A DNA stretch of 64,000 nucleotides from an uncultured Prevotella sp. (GCA_905196835.1 CAJJWN010000009.1:24293-88292), one strand, 5' to 3'. Positions 15,121 to 25,023 are shown, counted from the first letter of the stretch. Numbers and translations are program-made. The notes: generated by a model from the letters alone, not told the origin.

Positions 15121-16017
15121 ATGAGTACCGGCAACTTGACGCAAATCCTCACACAGACAATAGAGAAGTTGTCTCGGCGCGAGTCGTTGAAAGAGCTGTT
15201 TCACCAGCACCGCGACGGCGACCCGTTGCCTTCGGCAAAAGCACTTGAAGAGATTATCGGGCTGGCGCGCTCGATACTGTTTCCCGGTTTCTACGGCAAG
15301 TCTACGGTCAACATCACGACGCTTAATTATCATATAGGTGTGAACGTGGAGCGTTTGCACAAGCTGCTTACCGACCAAATCCTGGCCGGGCTATGTTTCA
15401 TGGACACCGAGCACACGGCGGCTGACTGCATACCGCTGTACCGGCGGCCGCAGGCCGAAGAGCTGGCAACCAAGTTCATTGAGCGCCTGCCGGACATACG
15501 CGCCGTGCTGGCAACAGACGTTGACGCGGCATACAACGGCGACCCGGCGGCCGAGAGCAAGGCCGAAATAATATCGTGCTACCCCGTAATCAAGGCTCTC
15601 GTAAACTACCGCCTGGCGCACGAACTGGTTAAGCTAGGCGTGCCGCTCATACCGCGCATCATAACCGAGATGGCCCATTCGGAGACCGGCATAGACATTC
15701 ACCCGGCCGCACAGATAGGCCACCACTTCACCATAGACCACGGCACGGGCGTAGTAATAGGCGCGACGTGCATCATAGGCAACAACGTAAAGCTGTACCA
15801 AGGCGTGACGCTCGGCGCCAAGAGCTTTCCGCTCGACGCTGACGGCAACCCCATCAAGGGCATACCGCGCCACCCCATACTCGAGGACAACGTAATAGTC
15901 TACTCCAACGCCACCATCCTCGGCCGCATAACCATCGGCAAAGGCTGCGTCGTGGGAGCCAACATCTGGGTGACGGAAGACATGGAGCCGATGTCGAAAA
16001 AGGTAAAAAGGCCATAA
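15121..16017 (+). CDS. cysE: Serine O-acetyltransferase
   Basis: Acetylates serine with acetyl-CoA to O-acetylserine, the first committed step of cysteine synthesis. From the ATG at 15121 (MSTGNLTQIL; an upstream in-frame ATG at 15094 lies in the promoter) the protein has 298 residues: an N-terminal helical SATase region and a left-handed beta-helix of hexapeptide repeats at about 190-290 (GIDIHPAAQIG, HGTGVVIGATCIIG, VKLYQGVTLGA, GRITIGKGCVVGA). The catalytic His of IDHGTG is present. Length matches the EpsC-like long form common in Bacteroidota. Confidence 0.92.
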   Translation: MSTGNLTQILTQTIEKLSRRESLKELFHQHRDGDPLPSAKALEEIIGLARSILFPGFYGKSTVNITTLNYHIGVNVERLHKLLTDQILAGLCFMDTEHTAADCIPLYRRPQAEELATKFIERLPDIRAVLATDVDAAYNGDPAAESKAEIISCYPVIKALVNYRLAHELVKLGVPLIPRIITEMAHSETGIDIHPAAQIGHHFTIDHGTGVVIGATCIIGNNVKLYQGVTLGAKSFPLDADGNPIKGIPRHPILEDNVIVYSNATILGRITIGKGCVVGANIWVTEDMEPMSKKVKRP

Positions 16018-16168
16018 GGTTGTACGGTTATGGGGTTGTACGGTTTTACGGTTATGGAGTTGCACAATGGGCAACCTGAAACCGCTTGACGACAAGACCC
16101 GACAATCCCGACCGCCAACAACCATAAAAACCGTATAACCGCATAACCATACAACCGCAAAACCGTAT
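16016..16168. repeat. Word-built inverted repeat (GGTTNNAC words)
   Basis: Left arm GGTTGTAC, GGTTATGG, GGTTGTAC, GGTTTTAC, GGTTATGG (about 16018-16060); right arm of complementary AACCGTAT/AACCGCAT words (about 16120-16168). It separates the acetyltransferase and methyltransferase genes. Confidence 0.65.
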
Positions 16169-16176
16169 ATATATTA

Positions 16177-17685
16177 ATGGAACAAGAATTTGAACTCATC
16201 GCCAAGACATTCATGGGACTGGAGCCCGTCTTGGCCAAAGAGCTTACACAACTGGGAGCAAACAACGTGCAGATAGGACGCCGCATGGTGTCGTTCACAG
16301 GCGACAAGGAGATGATGTACCGCGCCAACTTCAGCCTGCACACGGCCATAAGGGTAATAAAGCCCATCAAGCACTTCAAGGCGCAGTCGGCTGACGACGT
16401 GTATGACGAGGTGAAGAAAATAGACTGGAGCCAGTACCTCGACCTGAAAAAGAGCTTCGCCGTTGACTCGGTGGTGTTCTCCGACGAGTTCCGCCACTCC
16501 AAGTTCGTATCATACAAGGTGAAAGACGCCATCGTAGACCAGTTCCGCGAGAAGACCGGGCAACGCCCCAACATATCGGTGGCCAACCCCGACATACGCC
16601 TCAACATGCACATAGCCGAAGACCGCTGCACGCTGTCGCTCGACTCAAGCGGCGAAAGCCTGCACCGCCGCGGCTACAGGCAGGAGTCTGTCGAGGCTCC
16701 GCTCAACGAGGTGCTCGCCGCGGGCATGATACTCATGACGGGATGGCAGGGCGATACGGACTTCATCGACCCCATGTGCGGCTCGGGCACGCTGCTTATC
16801 GAGGCCGCGCTCATCGCCCGCAACATGGCTCCGGGCGTGTTCCGCAAGAGCTATGCGTTCGAGAAGTGGCCCGACTTCGACGCCGACCTCTTCGACCGCA
16901 TATACAACGACGACTCGCAGGAACGCGAGTTCACGCACCACATATACGGCTATGACATAGACCCCAAGGCCGTACAGACGGCCAGCCTCAACGTGCGCGC
17001 AGCCGGACTGACTAAGGACATCAGCGTGGAAATGGCCGACTTCAAAGACTTCAAGCAGCCTAAGGACAAAGCCATAATGGTGACTAATCCGCCCTACGGC
17101 GAACGCATATCCACTCCCGACCTGCTCGGCACATACCGCATGATTGGCGAAACGCTTAAGCATCAGTTCAAGGACAACGACGCATGGGTGCTGAGCTACC
17201 GCGAGGAATGCTTCGACCAAATCGGCCTGAAACCGTCAATCAAAATCCCGGTGTACAACGGCTCGCTTGAATGCGAGTTCCGCAAGTACCAGATTTTCGA
17301 AGGAAGACTGAGCGATTTCCGCGGCGCAGGCAACATTCTCAAGACCGAAGAAGAGAAAAAAGCCATGGCCGAGAAGCACCGCTTCAAGGAAAACCGCGAG
17401 TTCAAGAAACGCCTTGAAGAGCACGAGGAGAACGAAGAGGGCGACATACGCACATTCAAGTTTCACAAAATAGACTTCAACGGCCGTGGCTCACGCGACC
17501 GCGAACGTCGCGACTTCGGGCGTGACCGCCGTGGGTTCGGTGACCGGGGCGGGCGTGATTTCGGCCGTGGCAGGCGCGATTTCGACGACCGCAGAGGACG
17601 CGAAGACAGACGCGGAGGACGCGATTTCAAAGGCAACAGGGACAGAAAAGACTTCGGCAAGAAAGGACGGAGATATGACGACTAA
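16177..17685 (+). CDS. RlmL-type 23S rRNA guanine-N2 methyltransferase with Arg/Gly-rich tail
   Basis: 502 residues: N-terminal THUMP RNA-binding domain (about 1-155), then a class I SAM-dependent methylase with motif I DPMCGSGTLLIEAALIA (about 197-213), GYDIDPKAV, and catalytic NPPYGER (about 305-311). Matches the RlmL/RlmK N-terminal half, which makes m2G in 23S rRNA. Unusual is the last 70 or so residues, an Arg/Gly/Asp-rich stretch of GRDFGRGRRD-type repeats like eukaryotic RGG boxes, probably a disordered RNA-binding tail. The 3' end overlaps the ptpA start by 11 bp, so the tail's codons are also the run-up to ptpA. Confidence 0.88.
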   Translation: MEQEFELIAKTFMGLEPVLAKELTQLGANNVQIGRRMVSFTGDKEMMYRANFSLHTAIRVIKPIKHFKAQSADDVYDEVKKIDWSQYLDLKKSFAVDSVVFSDEFRHSKFVSYKVKDAIVDQFREKTGQRPNISVANPDIRLNMHIAEDRCTLSLDSSGESLHRRGYRQESVEAPLNEVLAAGMILMTGWQGDTDFIDPMCGSGTLLIEAALIARNMAPGVFRKSYAFEKWPDFDADLFDRIYNDDSQEREFTHHIYGYDIDPKAVQTASLNVRAAGLTKDISVEMADFKDFKQPKDKAIMVTNPPYGERISTPDLLGTYRMIGETLKHQFKDNDAWVLSYREECFDQIGLKPSIKIPVYNGSLECEFRKYQIFEGRLSDFRGAGNILKTEEEKKAMAEKHRFKENREFKKRLEEHEENEEGDIRTFKFHKIDFNGRGSRDRERRDFGRDRRGFGDRGGRDFGRGRRDFDDRRGREDRRGGRDFKGNRDRKDFGKKGRRYDD

Positions 17686-19888
17686 ATCAAGAAACGGTTT
17701 TTCACGCAACGCCAGGCTGTGCGCCGCGGCGTTGCTCGCAATATTTTCAATAATGACAAGCCACGCGCAGCAACGCGAATTTACGCTTGAAGACCTTAAC
17801 TTCGGCGGCAACAACTATCACAACATGGTGCCCAAGAACAGGTACCTGACGTGGTGGGGCGACCAGCTTGTACGCCTTGGAGTTGAGGAATGCTACACCG
17901 TAGACAAGAAAACTGGCAGGGAAAAGCCAATGTTCACGCTCGAAGACATCAACAAGTACGCCGGAACAACGGCTGACAGCACAAAAATATATCACCTGCT
18001 GTACGCCTCATTCCCCTACCCCGACAAGTCTTTGGTGCTCATTGAGCGTAAAAACGAACGCCTGCTCATAGACTTCAAGGCCAAGAAAACCGTATGGCGG
18101 CAAAGCACCAAGGGCGAAACACACGCCGACTGGAACGCACGTTCGCGTGCTGTGGCCTTCGTTAAGGACGACAACCTCTACGTAACCGACGCTGAAGGAA
18201 AGACCCGCCAGCTTACAACCGACGGCAGCCACGACATAGTTTACGGGCAAAGCGTACACCGTGACGAGTTCGGTATATATAAAGGTACGTTCTGGAGCAA
18301 CGACGGAAAGATGCTCGCCTTCTACCGCATGGACCAAAGCATGGTGGCAGACTATCCCCTCGTAAACATCGACACGCGCATAGCAACGGAAATACCGACC
18401 AAATACCCGATGGCCGGAGAGACCAGCCACAAGGTCACCGTGGGCGTTTACGATTTGGAAACAGGCAAGACAGTCTACCTGAAAGCAGGCGACCCGACCG
18501 ACCGCTACTTTACAAACATAGCGTGGAGCCCGGCTAACGATGCGGTATATATGATAGAACTCAACCGCGACCAGACCGACATGGAACTGGTGAAATACGA
18601 CGCTTCAACAGGCGAAAAGTTGTCTACCTTATATAAAGAGCACCACGACAAGTACGTGCATCCAATGACCCCAATAACCTTCTTGCCATGGGATGCCGAC
18701 AAGTTCATACTGCAAAGCGAGAAAGACGGATTCAACCACCTATACCTGTTCAACACTAAGGGTGAGCAGTTGAAGCAAATCACGAGCGGCAAATGGGTGG
18801 TGCTGGACCTTATCGGGTTTACTTCAAAGCCCGGAGAAGTGCTAATCCTGTCAACCGAAAGCAGCCCAATACAGAACAACATCTACAAAGTTAACATCCA
18901 AACAGGCGAGCGCACCCTGCTCGACAACGGCCGAGGATGCCACGCAAACACATATGGTGCAGGCGGACACCGCGCCCCTATGCTGTCATCTTCAGGCCGT
19001 TACGCCTTCGACAGCTATTCGGAGCCGGACGTTCCGCGCAACATCGACATTATCGACATTGACAAGGTGAAGCGCATCAGCTACTTCAAGGCCGACAATC
19101 CGTGGATTGGCTACAACGTGCCAGAATACTCATGCGGCACCATCAAGGCGGCCGACGGGGTGACAGACCTGTACTATCGCATGGTGAAACCCGTAAACTT
19201 CGACCCCAATAAGAAATATCCCACCGTGGTTTACGTGTACGGCGGCCCCGGGGTTCGCAACGTCGAGGCGCGCTGGCACTACGCAAGCCGCAGCTGGGAG
19301 ACATACATGGCGCAGAAAGGTTACCTGCTTTTCATCCTCGACAACCGCGGTTCAAGCGACCGCGGACGCGACTTCGAGCAGGCTACGTTCAGACATCTCG
19401 GCGTGGAAGAGATGAAAGACCAGCTCAAAGGAGTGGAATACCTGAAATCGTTGGCCTACGTTGACACGACGAGAATGGGCGTACACGGCTGGAGTTTCGG
19501 CGGTTTCATGACAACATCGCTCATGACTACCTACCCCGACGTGTTCAAAGTAGGCGTTGCCGGAGGCCCCGTGATTGACTGGAAATGGTACGAAGTAATG
19601 TACGGCGAGCGTTACATGGACACGCCACAGGCCAATCCGGAAGGTTACGCGGAGACAAGTCTCATCAACAAAGCAAAGAACCTGAAAGGCAAACTGCAAA
19701 TAATCATTGGCACGGACGACCCCACCGTAGTGCCGCAACACGCCCTGTCGTTCATCAAGAAGTGCAACGAGGTGGGCACACAGCCCGACTTCTACGTATA
19801 TCCCGGCGAGGGACACAACATGATGGGACACCAAAGCGTACACCTGCACGAAAGGATTACACAGTATTTCGAGGACTATTTGAAATAA
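17675..19888 (+). CDS. ptpA: Prolyl tripeptidyl peptidase A-like S9 peptidase
   Basis: 737 residues from the ATG at 17675, which gives a clear signal peptide ending SHAQ; the frame is open further upstream only because it runs against the Arg/Gly tail of the previous gene. An N-terminal beta-propeller (about 40-470) holds EFGIYKGTFW and FYRMDQSMV, the Glu region that grips the substrate N terminus. The C-terminal alpha/beta hydrolase has the nucleophile in GWSFGGFMTT, Asp in GTDDPTVV and His in GEGHNMMG. Closely resembles Porphyromonas PtpA, which releases tripeptides ending in Pro in the periplasm; DPP IV is the near alternative. Confidence 0.88.
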   Translation: MTTKSRNGFSRNARLCAAALLAIFSIMTSHAQQREFTLEDLNFGGNNYHNMVPKNRYLTWWGDQLVRLGVEECYTVDKKTGREKPMFTLEDINKYAGTTADSTKIYHLLYASFPYPDKSLVLIERKNERLLIDFKAKKTVWRQSTKGETHADWNARSRAVAFVKDDNLYVTDAEGKTRQLTTDGSHDIVYGQSVHRDEFGIYKGTFWSNDGKMLAFYRMDQSMVADYPLVNIDTRIATEIPTKYPMAGETSHKVTVGVYDLETGKTVYLKAGDPTDRYFTNIAWSPANDAVYMIELNRDQTDMELVKYDASTGEKLSTLYKEHHDKYVHPMTPITFLPWDADKFILQSEKDGFNHLYLFNTKGEQLKQITSGKWVVLDLIGFTSKPGEVLILSTESSPIQNNIYKVNIQTGERTLLDNGRGCHANTYGAGGHRAPMLSSSGRYAFDSYSEPDVPRNIDIIDIDKVKRISYFKADNPWIGYNVPEYSCGTIKAADGVTDLYYRMVKPVNFDPNKKYPTVVYVYGGPGVRNVEARWHYASRSWETYMAQKGYLLFILDNRGSSDRGRDFEQATFRHLGVEEMKDQLKGVEYLKSLAYVDTTRMGVHGWSFGGFMTTSLMTTYPDVFKVGVAGGPVIDWKWYEVMYGERYMDTPQANPEGYAETSLINKAKNLKGKLQIIIGTDDPTVVPQHALSFIKKCNEVGTQPDFYVYPGEGHNMMGHQSVHLHERITQYFEDYLK

Positions 19889-19902
19889 AATAAACAACAA
19901 AC

Positions 19903-19932
19903 ACCCACCCCAACCCTCCCCAAGGGAGGGAG
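19903..19932. repeat. Short GC hairpin between ptpA and purD
   Basis: CCCTCCCC-AA-GGGAGGGAG gives a compact hairpin just upstream of purD; possibly an attenuating or stabilising structure. Confidence 0.5.
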
Positions 19933-19951
19933 CTTAAATACATATCAGACT

Positions 19952-21220
19952 ATGAAAATATTACTATTAGGCAGCGGAGGACGCGAGCACGCCTTGGCAT
20001 GGAAGATTGCACAAAGCCCGAAAGTCAGCAAACTGTACATAGCTCCGGGCAACGCCGGAACAGCTAATGCTGGCGAGAACGTAGACATAAAGGCTGACGA
20101 CTTCGAACGTCTGAAGGACTTTGCCGTAGCAAACGGCATCGACATGGTTGTCGTTGGCCCTGAAGACCCGTTGGTGAAAGGCATCTATGACGACTTCAAA
20201 AGCGACAAGCGCACGGCCAATATACCTGTAATAGGCCCGTCAAAGGCAGGCGCACAGCTTGAAGGCTCAAAGGACTTTGCCAAAGGTTTCATGCAAAGGC
20301 ACAACATACCAACGGCGAAATACAAGACGTTCAACGGCACCACGCTGGACGAAGGACTGCGTTTCCTCGAAACGTTACAGCCCCCTTACGTGCTGAAGGC
20401 CGACGGCCTGTGCGCCGGAAAGGGCGTACTCATAGTGCCGACGCTCGATGAAGCCAAGAAAGAACTGCGCGAGATGCTCGGCGGAATGTTCGGCAACGCA
20501 TCGGCAAGCGTAGTCATCGAAGAATTTTTGAGCGGCATAGAGTGCTCCGTATTCGTGCTTACTGACGGCAAAAACTACAAAATCCTGCCCGAAGCAAAAG
20601 ACTACAAGCGCATCGGCGAGGGCGACACGGGCCTCAACACGGGCGGCATGGGCAGCGTAACGCCCGTTCCGTTCGCCACGAAAGAGTGGATGCAGAAGGT
20701 GGAAGACCGCATCATCCGCCCCACGGTAGAAGGTCTTGCAGAGGAAGGATTGGACTACAAGGGCTTCATATTCTTCGGCCTCATCAATGTAAACGGCGAC
20801 CCGATGGTGATAGAATACAACTGCCGAATGGGCGACCCGGAAACGGAGAGCGTGATGCTCCGCCTCAAAAGCGACATCGTTAACCTCTTCGAAGGCGTGG
20901 CCGAGGGCAATCTCGACCAAAGAAACATCGAGTTCGACCCGCGCGCGGCAGTCTGCGTGATGCTCGTAAGCGGCGGTTATCCCGAGAAATACGCCAAAGG
21001 CTACCCCATAACGGGCATCGGCGACGTTGAGGGAAGCATCGTGTTCCACTCCGGCACAGCCTTGAAAGACGGCCAGGTAGTCACCGCCGGAGGCCGCGTA
21101 ATAGCCGTAAGCTCTTATGGCAAGGACAAAGAGGAAGCCCTGGCAAAGTCGTTCAAGGAAGCGCAGAAAATCAATTTCACAGACAAATACTTCCGCAGCG
21201 ACATAGGGAAAGACCTTTAA
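19952..21220 (+). CDS. purD: Phosphoribosylamine-glycine ligase
   Basis: 422-residue ATP-grasp enzyme joining glycine to phosphoribosylamine in purine synthesis, cytosolic. All family landmarks are visible: N-terminal [30 protein letters not shown], the ATP-grasp core [14 protein letters not shown] and [12 protein letters not shown], the [11 protein letters not shown] substrate loop, and [12 protein letters not shown] metal site. Usual length. A word-built hairpin follows. Confidence 0.96.
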   Translation: MKILLLGSGGREHALAWKIAQSPKVSKLYIAPGNAGTANAGENVDIKADDFERLKDFAVANGIDMVVVGPEDPLVKGIYDDFKSDKRTANIPVIGPSKAGAQLEGSKDFAKGFMQRHNIPTAKYKTFNGTTLDEGLRFLETLQPPYVLKADGLCAGKGVLIVPTLDEAKKELREMLGGMFGNASASVVIEEFLSGIECSVFVLTDGKNYKILPEAKDYKRIGEGDTGLNTGGMGSVTPVPFATKEWMQKVEDRIIRPTVEGLAEEGLDYKGFIFFGLINVNGDPMVIEYNCRMGDPETESVMLRLKSDIVNLFEGVAEGNLDQRNIEFDPRAAVCVMLVSGGYPEKYAKGYPITGIGDVEGSIVFHSGTALKDGQVVTAGGRVIAVSSYGKDKEEALAKSFKEAQKINFTDKYFRSDIGKDL

Positions 21221-21222
21221 TT

Positions 21223-21306
21223 CAGTTAAGAATTAAGAGTTAAGAATTAAGAAAGTTACCAACAAGGCATTTTTTCTTAATTTTTAACTCTTAACTCTTA
21301 ATTCTA
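21223..21306. repeat. Word-built inverted repeat (TTAAGAA words)
   Basis: Arms about 21224-21254 and 21272-21304, between purD and the next same-strand gene; same heptamer family as 13851-13932. Confidence 0.65.
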
Positions 21307-21311
21307 AAAGA

Positions 21312-22271
21312 ATGAAGCGATTACAGAACAGAATTGCCGAGAGCCGCTTCGCGCTGCCCATTACGGCGGTTTACGCGCTGGCGGTGTGGCTCATGATGTG
21401 CGCCATGGATTGCAGGGAATACGCCGAACTGGCCGTATTCGCCCTATCGGCTTACCTCATGGCCGAACTTAACAACCGCAATGCGCTCATCAGGGTGTAC
21501 AGCCGCATGGTGTCGTGCACGTTCCTCGTGCTCGGAATGATGGCCGCGCCAGCCATAGGGCGGCTCGACGTGCTCGCCGTGCAGCTGTGCTTCATCGCCT
21601 CATACCTGCTGCTCTTCGCCTCGTATCAGGACAAGCGAGCGCAAGGCAAGATGTTTTACGCCTTCGCTGTAATCGGCGCAGCAAGCATAATCTACCCCCA
21701 GTCACTGTTCTTTGTTCCGCTATTTTGGCTGCTCACAGGCACCAACCTGATGGCAATGAGCTGGCGCAATTTCTGGGCGTCGGTAATCGGACTTACCGCG
21801 CCTTACTGGTTTATGGCCGGATATTATGCCATGACGGGTGATTTCGGAACAATCGCACAACAAATCAACTTGGACTTTTGGGCAACTTGGAACGGCAACA
21901 TCACCGTAAAAACAGGTACAGTCGTGACTTTCGGCCTCACCCTGCTTGTAGGCACAATCGGCACAATCCATTTTCTTCGCAACAGCTACAAGGACAAAAT
22001 CCGCACGCGGATGCTTTACGAGATGCTTATCACGCTGACCGCATTCACCACAGCACTGGCCGTCCTGCAACCACAATACGCCGAACAGCTGACGGGCATA
22101 CTCATAGTCAACGCCTCGGTATTGGGAGCCCACTTCTTCGCGCTTACCGGCACGCGGTTCACCAACATAGCGTTCATCCTGCTCGCATTGCTCGCCGTCG
22201 CGGCAACAACGTTCAACACACTGGGCTGTACGCCCGTGGCTAACAACCTTTCTCCATGGAGTCTCTTATAA
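21312..22271 (+). CDS. Polytopic membrane protein of unknown function (DUF6427-like)
   Basis: 319 residues, nine or ten hydrophobic helices, short loops, no signal peptide or catalytic motif that I can recognise. It resembles Bacteroidales inner-membrane proteins grouped loosely as DUF6427, but I am unsure. The YQD/K-rich loop at about 105-115 and NSYKDKIRTR at about 225 should face the cytoplasm. The last 16 bp overlap the YqaA gene, so the two are translationally coupled. Confidence 0.6.
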   Translation: MKRLQNRIAESRFALPITAVYALAVWLMMCAMDCREYAELAVFALSAYLMAELNNRNALIRVYSRMVSCTFLVLGMMAAPAIGRLDVLAVQLCFIASYLLLFASYQDKRAQGKMFYAFAVIGAASIIYPQSLFFVPLFWLLTGTNLMAMSWRNFWASVIGLTAPYWFMAGYYAMTGDFGTIAQQINLDFWATWNGNITVKTGTVVTFGLTLLVGTIGTIHFLRNSYKDKIRTRMLYEMLITLTAFTTALAVLQPQYAEQLTGILIVNASVLGAHFFALTGTRFTNIAFILLALLAVAATTFNTLGCTPVANNLSPWSLL

Positions 22272-22708
22272 CCTTACTCACCGACTACGGCTACGTTGGG
22301 ATGCTCATATCGGCGTTCCTCGCCGGCAGCATCTTCCCCTTGAGCAGCGAGGTTGTCATGCTCGCGCTCATGGCGGCGGGGCTTGACCCGTGGGCGTTGG
22401 TGGCCTACGGCACGGTGGGCAACACCCTCGGCAGCATGTTCAACTACTGGATTGGCTCGTTGGGGCGCATGGACTGGATAGAGAAATACCTCCACGTAAA
22501 GCCCAAAGACCTCGACCGCGCACGCCGCTTCATGGCCGGGCGCGGAGCGTGGACGGGCTTCTTCGCCTTCCTGCCCGTAATAGGCGAAGGCATAACAATC
22601 GTGCTCGGACTGATGCGCGCCAACCTCACGCTCACCATTGTGAGCGTAACCATAGGCAAACTGGCACGCTACGCCCTGCTCGCCCTTGGCGTGGAAATAT
22701 TTGTTTAA
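22256..22708 (+). CDS. YqaA/DedA-like membrane protein
   Basis: 150 residues with four to five hydrophobic segments. The N-terminal LISAFLAGSIFPLSSEVVMLALMAAG, the GNTLGSMFNYWIGSLGR reentrant motif and the RARRFMAGRGAWTGFFAFLPVIGEGITIVLGLMR segment identify the VTT (DedA/SNARE-associated) family, YqaA branch. These are thought to move lipids or act in membrane homeostasis. Starts 16 bp before the stop of the preceding membrane-protein gene. Confidence 0.82.
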   Translation: MESLITLLTDYGYVGMLISAFLAGSIFPLSSEVVMLALMAAGLDPWALVAYGTVGNTLGSMFNYWIGSLGRMDWIEKYLHVKPKDLDRARRFMAGRGAWTGFFAFLPVIGEGITIVLGLMRANLTLTIVSVTIGKLARYALLALGVEIFV

Positions 22709-22795
22709 CCATTTTACAACTATTTCACCTCCTGCCGCGCAATGTCCGCGCCGCCACCTTGTTATATATATAAAAGGACATAAAAACACGAGATT

Positions 22796-23353
22796 ATGAA
22801 AAAGTTTATCATTACAACCATGTTAGCCATGCTTGCCGTCATCGCCGCAGGCGCACAGACTACCGACGGTAAGAAGCTGTCAAAGCAGCAGCGCAAGGCC
22901 ATGCAGGCGCGCATCGACAGCCTGATGAACCTCAAGGCGCAAAGCGCAATCAACGATACGGCCTTCGTGCTCGAGGCCGACGAGGTGACATTCAAGCGCG
23001 GATACACCGTCCACGTAACGTCTAACACCAACTTCGTAGCCTTCTGCGGCAACCGCGCCGTAGTGCAGGTAGCCTTCAACGTGCCGTGGCCGGGCTTCAA
23101 CGGCCTGGGCGGCATCACCGTCGAGGGCAGCGTGTCGGGATATAAAAAATACTCAGACAAGAAAGGCAACACCTACATACAGGCCAGTGTCAACGGCGTT
23201 GGCATATCCGCCCAGGTGTTCATCACCCTATGGAACGGGGGCGACAAGGCCACCGTCACCGTACAGCAGAACTTCCGTTCGGGTAAAATCACGCTCGACG
23301 GCTGCATCGTTCCGCTGGAAGAAAGCAACATGTTCAAGGGCACTTCCATCTGA
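22796..23353 (+). CDS. DUF4251 secreted protein
   Basis: 185 residues with a cleavable signal (MKKFIITTMLAMLAVIAAGAQ), a basic helical segment (KKLSKQQRKAMQARIDSLMNLKA), and a beta-rich DUF4251 domain: VTSNTNFVAFCGNRAVVQVAF, GLGGITVEGSVSGYK, VQQNFRSGKITLDG. Expected in the periplasm. The family is common in Bacteroidales and has no assigned function. A terminator-free repeat region follows. Confidence 0.82.
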   Translation: MKKFIITTMLAMLAVIAAGAQTTDGKKLSKQQRKAMQARIDSLMNLKAQSAINDTAFVLEADEVTFKRGYTVHVTSNTNFVAFCGNRAVVQVAFNVPWPGFNGLGGITVEGSVSGYKKYSDKKGNTYIQASVNGVGISAQVFITLWNGGDKATVTVQQNFRSGKITLDGCIVPLEESNMFKGTSI

Positions 23354-23429
23354 CCAGCCGCACGGTTTACAGCCGTCAGCAATGCACCCATATGCGCATT
23401 GCCATCCACCTGAAAATCAAGGAGTTATC

Positions 23430-23510
23430 AAAAGGCCGTCTTTTGGCCTCCAAAAGACAGCCTTTTGGAGACTAAAAGACGGCCTTTTAACGTACAATTG
23501 GCAGTCTTTT
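23430..23510. repeat. 22-bp-period near-palindrome array 4
   Basis: Units start at 23430, 23452 and 23474, exactly 22 bp apart, with a half-decayed fourth at 23496. Confidence 0.85.
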
Positions 23511-23533
23511 GGAAAGCAAAACATGGCATATCG

Positions 23534-23811
23534 GGTTCATCCGCAAAGTTTCTGGATTGAATATATGTCTCATTGATGAACACATCCAACCTTGAGCCAG
23601 GCAGTCGGTAACTGTCATTCCGCGCTCCGACGCGGAATCCAGTGTATGCAACCTGTACCGTTTGACACTTTGGGTGTTTTCTGGATTCCGCGTCGGAGCG
23701 CGGAATGACAGTTACCGACTGCCTGGCTCAAGGTTTGGTGTAAACATTGGGTGTTTGAACAAAATAAAGAGTAAATATTTTTGTGCCACCCAAAAGATTT
23801 GCGGATGAACC
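23534..23811. mobile_element. Nested foldback element (possible MITE)
   Basis: Outer 14-bp perfect inverted repeats GGTTCATCCGCAAA (23534-23547) and its complement (23798-23811) enclose a longer exact inverted repeat, 23588-23642 against 23681-23735 (55 bp, 38-bp loop). The inner arms contain the CATTCCGCGCTCCGACGCGG word seen in many bacterial intergenic palindromes. It carries no gene, so it would be non-autonomous. No target-site duplication is obvious. Confidence 0.55.
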
Positions 23812-23889
23812 GCAATTTGAAAAACGTAGAAAAGAGAAATGTCGGACATTGCAATCGCTCACGAAAGGACACTTTAAGCTTTTAGCATC

Positions 23890-24918
23890 ATGACACACGT
23901 CAAACTTTACATTATCAGGCTTGCCACCGCAGCCGTGCTCGGCCTGCTGGCATACACCGTTGGCATTGCCTATACGGCCTTGACGGTAATTGTCATCACC
24001 TGCGTGTATTTACCCATAAGGTTTACATATGACAGGAAAGAAGGGCGCAAGGCCGCAATCTTCTTCTATTTTGCCGACAACGTGCTCGGCACAGCGTGGC
24101 TAATCGGCTGCACGGCGGCATTGGTTTATTACCTGTATTGTTACATATTCCTTGCTCCGACAGACAAAGACGGCTACAGAGATTTAGCCCCATTGCTTAC
24201 AGTGACAATAATCCTACTTACCTGCACAATACTTCGCGGCCGTGACTTTACGGCCAAACGCTGGATGGAACGGCGTTTGGAAGTATGGGGAAAAAGGACA
24301 TTCGTTGACTTCAACAAGGCCGGCGGCAACTATTACGCCATAGAACAGTTTGGTACTACGTTTCTGAAATACACCCTGCTCGACGGTGAAAACAAGTTCA
24401 ACATAACTTCTTACGAGATGTGGCTACAGCCAGATTGTCCCAACGAAGAAGCCAAGACACGCGCCGCACAGATAACAGACGAAGTTAAACATCTCGGCGT
24501 AAAAGTGCAAAGCGAACTGCACCACACGCCTGCTTCAGTGTTTGCAAAAGTCAGCCTGACACTCGACAAGCACGACGTAAGCCGCCAACTGCTTGACCGC
24601 ATCGCCCACATATTTATCAAAGACGCAGAAAACGATTACGACAAACCTTATTATATAAAGTGTATCGACAACGGCGTCACTTACTTGTCGGAGTTCAGGC
24701 AGAGCCGGTTTGTACGCGGAATAATGGCAGACGGGGACAAAGTCGAGATAACAACCGACGAGGATTATTACAACGACGACATCTCAGGAGAGTTCGAATA
24801 TTGGCTCGACTGCTGGCCGCAATGGGAAGAAGGCAAGTTCTCCATTATCGGGAAAGACGATTTCCAAACCTCATTTACAAGCCAGCAAGCCTCCGCAGAG
24901 CGCAGCGCACAGCGTTAA
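23890..24918 (+). CDS. Membrane protein of unknown function
   Basis: 342 residues. Four hydrophobic helices (about 8-25, 28-44, 65-88, 98-115) are followed by a soluble C-terminal two thirds rich in acidic and aromatic residues, with DVSRQLLDRIAHIF and a very acidic stretch near 285-315. I do not recognise the family. It stands alone between the foldback element and a strong hairpin terminator, so it is probably a single-gene unit. The N-terminal helices suggest inner membrane with the large domain in the cytoplasm. Confidence 0.6.
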   Translation: MTHVKLYIIRLATAAVLGLLAYTVGIAYTALTVIVITCVYLPIRFTYDRKEGRKAAIFFYFADNVLGTAWLIGCTAALVYYLYCYIFLAPTDKDGYRDLAPLLTVTIILLTCTILRGRDFTAKRWMERRLEVWGKRTFVDFNKAGGNYYAIEQFGTTFLKYTLLDGENKFNITSYEMWLQPDCPNEEAKTRAAQITDEVKHLGVKVQSELHHTPASVFAKVSLTLDKHDVSRQLLDRIAHIFIKDAENDYDKPYYIKCIDNGVTYLSEFRQSRFVRGIMADGDKVEITTDEDYYNDDISGEFEYWLDCWPQWEEGKFSIIGKDDFQTSFTSQQASAERSAQR

Positions 24919-24990
24919 AATATAATAAACTTACCGCTGCACGGCGCAAAGTTTGTATCTTTACATAAGATAAGCTGCGTCTCGACAATA

Positions 24991-25023
24991 AAAATAAAAG
25001 CTCGTTTTACGCGCTTTTATTTT
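24991..25023. terminator. Hairpin terminator
   Basis: Perfect 11-bp stem AAAATAAAAGC / GCTTTTATTTT around an 11-nt loop. It overlaps the -33 element of the next promoter. Confidence 0.7.

Noticed and set aside
16177..17674. Start of ptpA at 17486
   Set aside because: The upstream residues come from reading the Arg/Gly-tail DNA in another frame; a clean signal peptide begins at 17675.
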